NCBI GenBank assembly: GCA_947499935.1
Contig: CANMQH010000012.1
Coordinates: 57,701-121,700 of the forward strand
Source of the DNA: an uncultured Algibacter sp.
GTDB taxonomy: Bacteria; Bacteroidota; Bacteroidia; Flavobacteriales; Flavobacteriaceae
DNA: 64,000 nucleotides
Direction of reading: 5' to 3'
A model generated the notes under the pieces. It searched no databases. It had not been told where the DNA came from and saw only the letters and a list, made by a program, of their open reading frames with translations. The translations under genes were made by a program, and so were the position numbers. This document shows positions 35,263 to 42,739 of this stretch, piece after piece. Position 1 is the stretch's first letter; every line of letters begins with the position of its first letter.

Positions 35263-36798
35263 TTACAGCACATAGCGCTCTGCGATGATGTTTTGTATTC
35301 CTTGGTTTAATAATGTATGTAGGGTACGTTCTGTGTTTCCGTATTGTAAGTCCACAATTTCTTGTGCTAGTTTAGAAAACTCTTCATCGTACTTTATGTA
35401 GTCTTTTCTGAAAAAATTACTATCATCACTCGCAGGAATACCTGTTACGAGTGTGAATAATTTTTTGTCGCCTACGCTAGTGTTTACTGGTAGCGTTCCC
35501 GACACATCCTGTGATATCTCCTCTTTATTTATCATAATAGAAACATCAAAGGGTAGAAATTTTCTGTCGTGCTGGTCCATAGCTAGCTCTATTAACCATC
35601 TGTAATAATGTACAGATGTAAAGGTATCTAGTGCCTTATAAAAATTCTGACCGTGATAATTATTGGCTAATTTTAACTCATTGCGCCACGCTAGTTTTTC
35701 ATTTTTGAGCGCCGCTGTCATAAAATTTGAAACGTATACGTTGTAGTAATGAAAATGTAGCAGTTGTGCTTTTAAATCATCCTTCTTTATATGATTTAAA
35801 TCAACAACTCCTGTATCTGTATTTATTCCAAATTCAAAAAACTTAGAGGCGTTTTGAAGGTCATCTTTGGTGGCTGCATTTTTTTCATAATCTAGAAAAT
35901 CTAATACCGCAGAGGCTGCTGTAAGTTCAATAAAATTAGAAGGATTTTTTTGTTCTATACCGCCATCGTTATTCTCGTAACTACTTTGGCGCGTATCGCC
36001 TACATAATACATCGCATTAACCAATTGCTTTAAATTACGATTGTAATAAGCTAAAGCAGCTTTCGTTTTTGTAATGAACGTACTAGAGTTTATGGCGCTT
36101 TCTCCTGAGTTAAATTTATCTACATCGACTTGAAAATAGGGTAATACTGAAACGCCTCCTATAATGGCATTATTTATATAATTACCGTTATTCAACTTGC
36201 TCATTTCATCTCTAAATACATTGAGCAACAACGGAAATCCTGCAGCTCCTGTACCTCCAAAAATAGAGCTGACAATAAAGATTCTATCATTCTGATTAAA
36301 ATCTTGTGTAAATTCTTTGAAAATCTGTGATTCTACCACATTTTTAAGTACTACACTTCCAACATTTGGGTTACCTAAAAACCCCTTTTCTAAAGGCATA
36401 TCTTTATTAGCATCACTATAAAGTAAATCGAAAAGCGATTTTGTTTTCCCGAACCCTTTACCTTCAAGCGAATTATAGCTTACCATATCTCTTAATGTTC
36501 CGTAATCGGTACCGCTAATATTTAACTCTCGTGGTGGCATTATTTTAGTTCTAAAAAACTCGCCTTGTCCTTCATCTTCACGTACTCCATTGTAAATAGA
36601 ATTGTGAATTTCATTATAGTTTTTAATGATATTTCGGCACTTTTCTACATCGCCATTATTGATATCTGTATCAATAATCATCGGGATAATTTTCTCTGTA
36701 TTTGTTTTTACTCCAGAGGCTAATAACATTGTAAGTGAGCGTAATACTCTAGAGCCTGTGCCTCCTATGGCAAATAGATATAATTTTGGTTTTGACAT
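35263..36798 (-). CDS. tubulin/FtsZ-like GTPase (Tubulin_2-like)
   Basis: 511 residues. The Rossmann-type start LYLFAIGGTGSRVLRSL (residues 6-22), an IIDTD strand end (41-45) and the glycine loop IFGGTGAAGFPLLL (179-192) correspond to the T1, T2 and T4 nucleotide loops of tubulin/FtsZ. The T4 loop is GGTGAAG instead of GGTGTG. Length and the later VSVLPYF strand agree with the bacterial 'tubulin-like' (Tubulin_2) family, not with cell-division FtsZ. No clear NxDxxD T7 loop is seen, so polymerisation-coupled GTP hydrolysis is uncertain. Sits between a small membrane protein and the Hsp70-like ATPase in one operon. Confidence 0.8.
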   Translation of the reverse strand: MSKPKLYLFAIGGTGSRVLRSLTMLLASGVKTNTEKIIPMIIDTDINNGDVEKCRNIIKNYNEIHNSIYNGVREDEGQGEFFRTKIMPPRELNISGTDYGTLRDMVSYNSLEGKGFGKTKSLFDLLYSDANKDMPLEKGFLGNPNVGSVVLKNVVESQIFKEFTQDFNQNDRIFIVSSIFGGTGAAGFPLLLNVFRDEMSKLNNGNYINNAIIGGVSVLPYFQVDVDKFNSGESAINSSTFITKTKAALAYYNRNLKQLVNAMYYVGDTRQSSYENNDGGIEQKNPSNFIELTAASAVLDFLDYEKNAATKDDLQNASKFFEFGINTDTGVVDLNHIKKDDLKAQLLHFHYYNVYVSNFMTAALKNEKLAWRNELKLANNYHGQNFYKALDTFTSVHYYRWLIELAMDQHDRKFLPFDVSIMINKEEISQDVSGTLPVNTSVGDKKLFTLVTGIPASDDSNFFRKDYIKYDEEFSKLAQEIVDLQYGNTERTLHTLLNQGIQNIIAERYVL

Positions 36799-36801
36799 CG
36801 C

Positions 36802-37188
36802 TTAAAATTTTACAGGTATAAATTTTGAAAAAATTGAGAAGCGCTTAAATAATAATGAAAGCACAGTATATAACACAAAACCGTAGAAGGCATTGATGAT
36901 AGTAAACAACCAGATTTCGTAATGAAACTCTCCAAATGCTAGGTCGAATATGGTAATCCCTTCCACCACAAGCGTGATAAGAAAAATAAGCGCAAAATTG
37001 ATAAAGCCAAACATAAACCACTTCCCCATCGTAGAAAAACGCATACTTTTCCTCCCTAAAACTATATAGTAAATTGCATTAATGATTAAGGAAGTGGTTA
37101 GTAAAATGATAAACCCAGCAGAATAGCCCTTATCAACCCAAACATCCCAATTTCCAAGGTCTTCAAATAAAAAATAAAAGTTTTCCAT
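36802..37188 (-). CDS. small four-TM membrane protein
   Basis: 128 residues with four predicted helices (about 20-43, 55-75, 80-94 and 98-118). Gaps of only 3-4 bp to both neighbours place it firmly in the vWA/tubulin/Hsp70-like operon, presumably as a membrane partner. No family recognised. Confidence 0.65.
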   Translation of the reverse strand: MENFYFLFEDLGNWDVWVDKGYSAGFIILLTTSLIINAIYYIVLGRKSMRFSTMGKWFMFGFINFALIFLITLVVEGITIFDLAFGEFHYEIWLFTIINAFYGFVLYTVLSLLFKRFSIFSKFIPVKF

Positions 37189-37192
37189 AGTA

Positions 37193-38506
37193 TTAATCTT
37201 GCTTTTGTTTTGTTAGTATAAATTGAATTTGAGGTGCTGTGGCTGGATACGCTTTCGCGAAAGCGTATGTAATAAAATTGAAACCAAATGTTTTATGCTC
37301 CAGTGCATCTATAGAAACACCTACGTCATCATCCAAACTCGTTTTGTTAATCCATTGCGGTTCTTTATTAAAAATATTGATACTGAACTCCGTTGTTTCT
37401 AATTCAAAATCATTTAAAGTAGGCTGTATAAAGTGTGTGTATTTTGAATTTTGAATTTCAGATTTGTCTTTTATTTTTTCTGAAAGCAACGTAGCCTTAT
37501 CCTTTACCACCAACTCAAGACTTTCTGCAATATGGTCTGGCATTATCGTATATCTTTTCGAATCTAGCAGTTGCTCTTGTTGCACTTCTGAGAGCTTACC
37601 ACCATCGATTCCTATGGTAAATATGGCAGGCCTTTTTGCATCTATTTCTTTGATAAGTAGTGTTTGCTTATCAGTATTTATAGCAATCTTCCCTGATTTA
37701 TGCTTTTCTAATAGTCCAGCATTCATTTCTGAAAGTGAAATATTATAGGCGTGAGATGCATTATAGTCTTTAATAATATTTGTGGAAAGAACCTTAGTTA
37801 CTAAAGCCTGCTCTCCAAAAACCCATATATAAAAAGGTCTATTATTTAGAGTTTCCTTATAATATGGCCGCTTAGATTGCACTACGCCATTATTGTTTTT
37901 CCTGTTGTAATAATAGGTGCCGTTAAAATCACTTTTAAATTGAAAAACAGCAACTCCTAAAGATGAATTTGCTTTTATAACAGGATAAATATGGCTTGTT
38001 ATTTTAGAGCCTTCAGTCTTAGTATTTATATTTCCTAAATCTGGAATACAATCACTTATTAAAATACTTACCTCTCCCCTTTTCGTTTTAGAAATAACAT
38101 CCGTAAAAATGTTTTGTAGTTTTGAAGATTTACCTGTAAATATCCTGCCGCTTCGCAACTGTTCAAAAAATCTGTCTTTTGAATATGGAAATTGTTTTTG
38201 CCTGTCTGAGATAGTGATAAGCTTTGTTTCTACATCAAAATGATTGTCTAAATCTGTTACAATGAATGGCACCACATCTTTAAGCGGGTACGTTCCTGCA
38301 ACATTAGAGTTAACATAACCGCGCATACTAGCAGATGTTTCTAAATATAACTTTATGCCTTTTACTTCTAATGTATCGACTATAACGGATTGTGATGTTG
38401 AGAATGTGTATATATTTTTATCGGTACAGGATGTAAGACAAAAAAGGAACAAAACGCCTATAAAAAGCCATCGATTATGGCGTAAAAGTGAATGGTTTAT
38501 TTGCAT
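37193..38506 (-). CDS. vWA-like domain lipoprotein
   Basis: 437 residues. Lipobox LTSC places Cys at residue 27. A von Willebrand A-like domain spans about 50-240. The MIDAS stretch reads IKLYLETSASMRGY (ETSAS at 56-60, with Glu in place of the usual Asp), a candidate Thr lies in GKSSKLQNIFTDVI, and the metal Asp in SILISDCIPD (152). So metal-dependent protein binding is plausible. The C-terminal ~190 residues look like an additional beta domain. It stands 5 bp after the YidD-like gene and is the first large component of the operon. A 22-bp palindrome lies near its 3' end. Confidence 0.7.
   Translation of the reverse strand: MQINHSLLRHNRWLFIGVLFLFCLTSCTDKNIYTFSTSQSVIVDTLEVKGIKLYLETSASMRGYVNSNVAGTYPLKDVVPFIVTDLDNHFDVETKLITISDRQKQFPYSKDRFFEQLRSGRIFTGKSSKLQNIFTDVISKTKRGEVSILISDCIPDLGNINTKTEGSKITSHIYPVIKANSSLGVAVFQFKSDFNGTYYYNRKNNNGVVQSKRPYYKETLNNRPFYIWVFGEQALVTKVLSTNIIKDYNASHAYNISLSEMNAGLLEKHKSGKIAINTDKQTLLIKEIDAKRPAIFTIGIDGGKLSEVQQEQLLDSKRYTIMPDHIAESLELVVKDKATLLSEKIKDKSEIQNSKYTHFIQPTLNDFELETTEFSINIFNKEPQWINKTSLDDDVGVSIDALEHKTFGFNFITYAFAKAYPATAPQIQFILTKQKQD
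37247..37268. repeat. 22-bp perfect palindrome containing CGCTTTCGCGAAAGCG
   Basis: ATA + CGCTTTCGCGAAAGCG + TAT, inside the vWA lipoprotein coding sequence (coding YAFAKAY). The core resembles a highly iterated palindrome known, from memory, in several marine flavobacterial genomes; only one copy occurs in this window. Confidence 0.7.
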
Positions 38507-38511
38507 TATAG

Positions 38512-38790
38512 CTATTTTAATAAGATTCGTGGGTCGATTTCGTTTTCTGAAAAAACCTTGTTGGTTCGCGATACCAAAATCGTTTCATTTTCTACTGGAA
38601 TCAATTGGTAGCCTGGTCTACAGTTTTTATATCTAAAAAAGAATGCTTTTAATCCCTTTACTAAACCTTGGTCTTTAGCTTCCTGAAAGACATAGTTTGA
38701 ACAACTTTGCTTAAAAAGACAATGCTTTCGTTTTGACGCAGGAATTAATAGCCAGTAGGCTTTTATGATGAAGAGTATTAGATATTTCAT
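38512..38790 (-). CDS. YidD-like membrane protein insertion factor
   Basis: 92 residues. The YidD signature is present: SKRKHCLFKQSCSNYVFQEA, then QGLVKGLKAFFFRYKNCRPGY, with the family's three Cys (CxxxxSCSxY and NCRP) and N-terminal amphipathic helix. YidD assists YidC/Sec insertion of membrane proteins. The normal chromosomal yidD lies near rnpA, so this is probably an extra copy serving the membrane proteins of this operon. Start and stop are within 5 bp of both neighbours. Confidence 0.8.
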   Translation of the reverse strand: MKYLILFIIKAYWLLIPASKRKHCLFKQSCSNYVFQEAKDQGLVKGLKAFFFRYKNCRPGYQLIPVENETILVSRTNKVFSENEIDPRILLK

Positions 38791-38794
38791 TTAT

Positions 38795-39004
38795 CTATTC
38801 TTTTTGAAAAACGACGTTACCTACGTGCCAAACGGTATCTGGTTTTGCTCCTAGTCCAAAACAGCCTGCGTTTCCTGGTAGTAAATAATCTGAATAATTA
38901 TGATTAACATATTTCCACCCATCAAAGGCTTCGTTATTAATAATTTCTTGAAGCTGGTTATTAATGTTTTTAGATTGTGGAAATGGAATGACTTTGTACT
39001 GCAT
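38795..39004 (-). CDS. small DUF4177-like protein
   Basis: 69 residues with the layout of DUF4177: YKVIPFP at the start, a helix LQEIINNEAFDGWKYVN (the GW-[EK]-x-V motif), and a final strand VWHVGNVVFQKE. Function of the family is unknown. Probably the first gene of the tight vWA/tubulin operon: 108 bp separate it from the gene upstream. Confidence 0.6.
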   Translation of the reverse strand: MQYKVIPFPQSKNINNQLQEIINNEAFDGWKYVNHNYSDYLLPGNAGCFGLGAKPDTVWHVGNVVFQKE

Positions 39005-39112
39005 CTTGGTTGGTTTTTTAGTTATACACCAAACCTAATAAGATTGAATGTCAGTTTATTACGGGTATCCGTAAAGCGATAATTTAAATGAATAATTTTT
39101 CGTGCTTAGCGT

Positions 39113-39424
39113 TTAATCTTCCCAACCGCATAAGGTTCTTTTAAGTTCTTTTGCTTTGGAAAGCGAGACTTCGTGAATTTTTGTTGAACAGGATTTTAGC
39201 CCTCTACAATTCTTTTTATAGTGATAGCGTTTACTACCTGGACCTTTGCAGATATATACATTGGTACCTGAAATAGTGGAAGTAACAAGAGATGAATATG
39301 TCCTATTTTGAAGTACATCATTAGAGATGTTGGGCTCTTGGGTTACCTCTGAAGAAATAGGTTTTTGAAATACGTAAAAACATCCTAGGACAGCAGACAG
39401 AAGTAATATTTTGTTTTTTGACAT
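39113..39424 (-). CDS. exported Cys-rich small protein
   Basis: 103 residues with an N-terminal hydrophobic segment (5-18). The C-terminal half, VYICKGPGSKRYHYKKNCRGLKSC, then HEVSLSKAKELKRTLCGWED, is a small Cys/His module common in Bacteroidota hypothetical proteins (pattern YH-x-x-x-x-C-x-L, later CxxW/C). It may bind zinc. No function known. Confidence 0.6.
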   Translation of the reverse strand: MSKNKILLLSAVLGCFYVFQKPISSEVTQEPNISNDVLQNRTYSSLVTSTISGTNVYICKGPGSKRYHYKKNCRGLKSCSTKIHEVSLSKAKELKRTLCGWED

Positions 39425-39459
39425 CTAGGTTGTTTTTACTGTTAGTTTAATGAGAGAAT

Positions 39460-40095
39460 CTAATCAATTTTTATTGCTTCCTTAAATTTTCCAGAATCAT
39501 CATACAATCCTAAATTCCCATTTTTCTCAATTAAATAATATTCTCCGTGAGTATTATTATAATCATATCTTTTAAGCCCGTTGCTTTGTTGTTTCTCAAA
39601 AACCTCTTCAACTAATTCTCCTCCAGAACCAGCATATTTACTCTCTGCATAAATAGTCTTTATAAAAGTTTTACCTTTCTCTTTAACTAGATATTTTCTA
39701 TTTGAAAGTAATGGGTCATTATCATACCACGAACTTAAAATATTACCAGAAACTTTAGTCAAATTCATTTTATTAGTAGCCTCTTTGGACGCTCCTAAAA
39801 TTTCTAATTCTAATTCAGGTTTAAAATGTGAAATAGCCCAAGCTCCATTTCCTGGTTCTTGGCCTGGTAGAAAATAAAATATCCAAATTTTATCATAACT
39901 GCTTCTACTCTTTCTTAATTCTAAGGCTATATATCTTAAATCTATCGTGCTTACCTCTTCTGCAAGTCTAATATCAATATTGATTTTACTAAATGCATTG
40001 TCAATATCTTCGTTTATAATAGTATACTCATAATTTGATTGATTAGCACAACCAAAAAAAATGATAATAGCGAGCAATGGTATTATTTTATTCAT
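39460..40095 (-). CDS. lipoprotein of unknown function
   Basis: 211 residues; lipobox IFFGC gives Cys at residue 16. The mature part has mixed alpha/beta content with LRYIALELRKSRSSYDKIWIFYFLPGQEPGNGAW, and a C-terminal LIEKNGNLGLYDDSGKF strand pair. No domain recognised. Flanked by small Cys-rich genes, all on the minus strand. Confidence 0.6.
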   Translation of the reverse strand: MNKIIPLLAIIIFFGCANQSNYEYTIINEDIDNAFSKINIDIRLAEEVSTIDLRYIALELRKSRSSYDKIWIFYFLPGQEPGNGAWAISHFKPELELEILGASKEATNKMNLTKVSGNILSSWYDNDPLLSNRKYLVKEKGKTFIKTIYAESKYAGSGGELVEEVFEKQQSNGLKRYDYNNTHGEYYLIEKNGNLGLYDDSGKFKEAIKID

Positions 40096-40139
40096 TGTGA
40101 TAGTTGCTGTTTTGAAAATTTTTAAATAGAAATATAATA

Positions 40140-40289
40140 TTAGTTTTTACAACCATTTTTATCACAGGTAATCGTTGCGCTTGAACTTACCCAATGTTCT
40201 GGATGTTCTGATGTATCAAAACCGCATCCTGTAGTTCCGCCTTTGTATCCTTTGTGTACTTCTTCTGTTGGTGTGTGTTTTACTGCCAT
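40140..40289 (-). CDS. 49-residue Cys-containing small protein
   Basis: Frame MAVKHTPTEEVHKGYKGGTT followed by GCGFDTSEHPEHWVSSS and ending CDKNGCKN: three Cys and several His, consistent with a tiny metal-binding protein. It lies 46 bp after the nuclease gene stop and is not overlapped by any better frame. Family not recognised. Confidence 0.55.
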   Translation of the reverse strand: MAVKHTPTEEVHKGYKGGTTGCGFDTSEHPEHWVSSSATITCDKNGCKN

Positions 40290-40335
40290 AATTTATTTTA
40301 GATTTTATTTAGTTATTTATAATTTAATTTTAGAA

Positions 40336-41391
40336 TCATTCTTCATCATATTTTGCAACAGTCTCTAATAACTGCTTTTCAAAAGCGTAGATATCATCTA
40401 TGGTTTCAATAGCTGCTTTGTTTTCCTTCTTGTGTTCATTAAACAGACTGATGTATTTATTACCTCCATTTAAATGAAGCCTGCAAATAGGTTTCCTGTT
40501 ATTATCATCTAGTAAAATGCCAAAATAAGATTGTGTGTCGCGATGCACCACACGCTGCCTTGGGATGTTTCTGCGTAATATGGCAACAACAATTTCAAAA
40601 GCTTCTAACTCTTCTTGCGTTGTGACGATTTTACTTTTTTCATCATAATCTACCTCTTCTTCCTTTTGTTGTTGCTCCACTTCTTTATTCAATGCAGCAT
40701 TAAGACGGTCATTTACCTTTTCACTTATAATCTGTGTAAAAGCTTTGTTTACAATCTCAGTAAACTCTTCAATTACATTTGCCGTCAACCTGCCGTTATA
40801 AGCTTGGTTTGCAAACAGACGCACAAAATCTTGCGATGGACTTTGCATTTCGGAATCTATAAGAGTTTTGATTTCGCGCGTATACTTTAAATTGCTAGCA
40901 TTATCAACAATTTTTGAAATATCAAATTTCGATTTATGAAATTTTTCAATTTCCTTTGCTGTACTCTCCTTGAGCGTTGTGATATCAAATTCTAAAAATG
41001 GACGCTCATCCATTTTATTGGTTTCTTCTAGGTCTGTATAAAATCTATAGGTAATTCCATTAGTTAATAATGCAAATCGAGTTTTACTTACGTGAAAATA
41101 TCTAAACAGTTGTGAGTTATGTACATCAAGATTCTCTTTCCAGTTTTTACATTCTACAATTAAAATAGGTACACCATTCTGAAAAATAGCATAATCCACT
41201 TTTTCTCCCTTTTTAAGACCTAAATCTGCAGTAAACTCTGGTACAACTTCTGTTGGATTAAAAGCATCGTAACCTAAAATATTTATAAAAGGAAGCGTAA
41301 AGGCGTGCTTTGTTGATTCTTCGGTATCAATTTTATCTTTTAATTTTTCAACTTTATCTGCAAGCGACTTTAACTGATTGTATAATTCCAT
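40336..41391 (-). CDS. HsdR N-terminal-like (HSDR_N_2) nuclease domain protein
   Basis: 351 residues. Residues 22-90 carry a PD-(D/E)xK nuclease core as in the N-terminal domain of type I restriction HsdR: STKHAFTLPFINILGYD, VDYAIF (Asp 67) and ILIVECKNWKE (Glu 80, Lys 82). No helicase motifs follow; the C-terminal ~170 residues are helical with a Gln/Glu-rich linker (VEQQQKEEEVDYDE) and a final domain with PRQRVVHRD and ICRLHLNG. Thus it is a stand-alone nuclease-like protein, not a full type I enzyme. Such proteins are frequent in defence islands; here it lies upstream of the vWA/tubulin operon. Confidence 0.8.
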   Translation of the reverse strand: MELYNQLKSLADKVEKLKDKIDTEESTKHAFTLPFINILGYDAFNPTEVVPEFTADLGLKKGEKVDYAIFQNGVPILIVECKNWKENLDVHNSQLFRYFHVSKTRFALLTNGITYRFYTDLEETNKMDERPFLEFDITTLKESTAKEIEKFHKSKFDISKIVDNASNLKYTREIKTLIDSEMQSPSQDFVRLFANQAYNGRLTANVIEEFTEIVNKAFTQIISEKVNDRLNAALNKEVEQQQKEEEVDYDEKSKIVTTQEELEAFEIVVAILRRNIPRQRVVHRDTQSYFGILLDDNNRKPICRLHLNGGNKYISLFNEHKKENKAAIETIDDIYAFEKQLLETVAKYDEE

Positions 41392-41429
41392 AGTTTAAAT
41401 ATTGGTTATTCATTTATCATAATAGCTGA

Positions 41430-41750
41430 CTAAGGTTTTATCCAATCATAATCAATTAAGTGTCCTAGATTATTTGTTTCCTTTTTATCTGGATTAGACC
41501 TTAAGTATTTTTCGTTTGAGCCATCTACAACTTCTACATTTTCCCCAACTGTCCATTTTGATAATTTATAATTCCATACCCAAGTAGTTGCGCTATTAGA
41601 AGAAATCTCTAATCTTCTTACGGCTTCTACTTTAGTTACTTTTTCGACTTTATCAGCTGTGTTTTCTTTTATGTTTCTTGTATGAAACCCATAATGTGTA
41701 ATTACTTCGTTATCATCTTTCCATACTCCTGAAATTCTATATGATGCCAT
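41430..41750 (-). CDS. DUF3892 family protein
   Basis: 106 residues. N-terminal YRISGVWKDDNEVITHYGFH and C-terminal YLRSNPDKKETNNLGHL(I/L) match the DUF3892 pattern (YxIxxVxK...YLRTxPDxxxxDNLxxLP). Function unknown; such proteins often sit beside nuclease or restriction genes, as here. Confidence 0.7.
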   Translation of the reverse strand: MASYRISGVWKDDNEVITHYGFHTRNIKENTADKVEKVTKVEAVRRLEISSNSATTWVWNYKLSKWTVGENVEVVDGSNEKYLRSNPDKKETNNLGHLIDYDWIKP

Positions 41751-41773
41751 ATTTTAGTTTTTAAAAGTTAAAA

Positions 41774-41980
41774 TTATTGATTATGACAGTCCTCAGAGCA
41801 GGTCTTACAACCATCTGCTGTGCTATAAGTTTTTTTTGCTTCACTTACGGCTGTTTGACAAGTAGTATGATAACCTAAATCTTTTTTACTGGTTACAAAT
41901 TGAAGATAAAAACAACCCTCTTTATGGACTTCGTGGTCTCCATTAGATTGGGCATTGTTGTTTACATAATATCGAGGCAT
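41774..41980 (-). CDS. small Cys/His-rich protein
   Basis: 68 residues: MPRYYVNNNAQSNGDHEVHK, then GCFYLQF, HTTCQTAVSEAKKTY and GCKTCSEDCHNQ. The H..C....C...C..C...CH arrangement suggests a zinc-binding fold. The family is common in Bacteroidota accessory regions and is often next to DUF3892. First gene of the local cluster; function unknown. Confidence 0.6.
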   Translation of the reverse strand: MPRYYVNNNAQSNGDHEVHKEGCFYLQFVTSKKDLGYHTTCQTAVSEAKKTYSTADGCKTCSEDCHNQ

Positions 41981-42065
41981 AATAATGTTGTTTTAAATTA
42001 ATAAAACAAAATTATGTACTCTCTGAGGAATTAATTTACGGAATACCTTATCTAGAGAAAAATTT

Positions 42066-42734
42066 TTAAATTAGTCCTAGGTCTTTTACTATGGATATAA
42101 GCTGTATGGTACTATTGGCTCTAAATTCTAATTTAATTCTATTTAATCGCTTTTCAATAATACTTATGCTATTAGGGGAAATATTCTGATTTTTAAGTTC
42201 TAATGCTATTTGTTTTTGAGAAAGACCTTCTGATAATTTTTTTAACAATATCGTATCAAATTCTTCTAATTCGAAGATTGCAGAAGACTTTAAATTTCGT
42301 TCTAAATCGGCAGACAAATAATTAACACCTGAATATATTTGAGTCATTGCTTTTTCTAACTCCTTTAAACTATCACGTCCTTTGCAGATATATCCGTTAA
42401 TAGCATAATCTTTAAATAAAGATTTTATTTTGGATGGTCTATTTTCTATTGAAAACACAAGGACCTTGATATCTGGAATAACTTCGCGCGTTTTGATGAT
42501 TAACTCCTCGCCTTTCTTTATATTTTGTTCTCTGTAGTCTTTTGTAAAAGAAAGGTCTGTAATTAAAAGTTGGAAAGGCAGATCATCATTTTTTGCCTTA
42601 CGTACTTTTATAAAAGCATCATCACAATACAATGCTTGCTGCACTTCTGCAATATGTAGTTTCTCTTTTAATATATCTACGATACCATGATTGGTACTTC
42701 CTAGATCTTCTGCTACTAATACTTTTTTGAACAT
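42066..42734 (-). CDS. two-component response regulator (REC + LuxR-type HTH)
   Basis: 222 residues. Receiver domain 1-125 with acidic AEDLG near residue 8, phospho-acceptor Asp in LLITDLSF (about 60) and Lys in GYICKGRD (about 116). The C-terminal HTH (LKKLSEGLSQKQIALELKNQ and IEKRLNRIKLEF) is of NarL/LuxR type, slightly divergent. It is 5 bp downstream of its kinase and probably regulates genes of the island. Confidence 0.85.
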   Translation of the reverse strand: MFKKVLVAEDLGSTNHGIVDILKEKLHIAEVQQALYCDDAFIKVRKAKNDDLPFQLLITDLSFTKDYREQNIKKGEELIIKTREVIPDIKVLVFSIENRPSKIKSLFKDYAINGYICKGRDSLKELEKAMTQIYSGVNYLSADLERNLKSSAIFELEEFDTILLKKLSEGLSQKQIALELKNQNISPNSISIIEKRLNRIKLEFRANSTIQLISIVKDLGLI

Positions 42735-42739
42735 AATTA

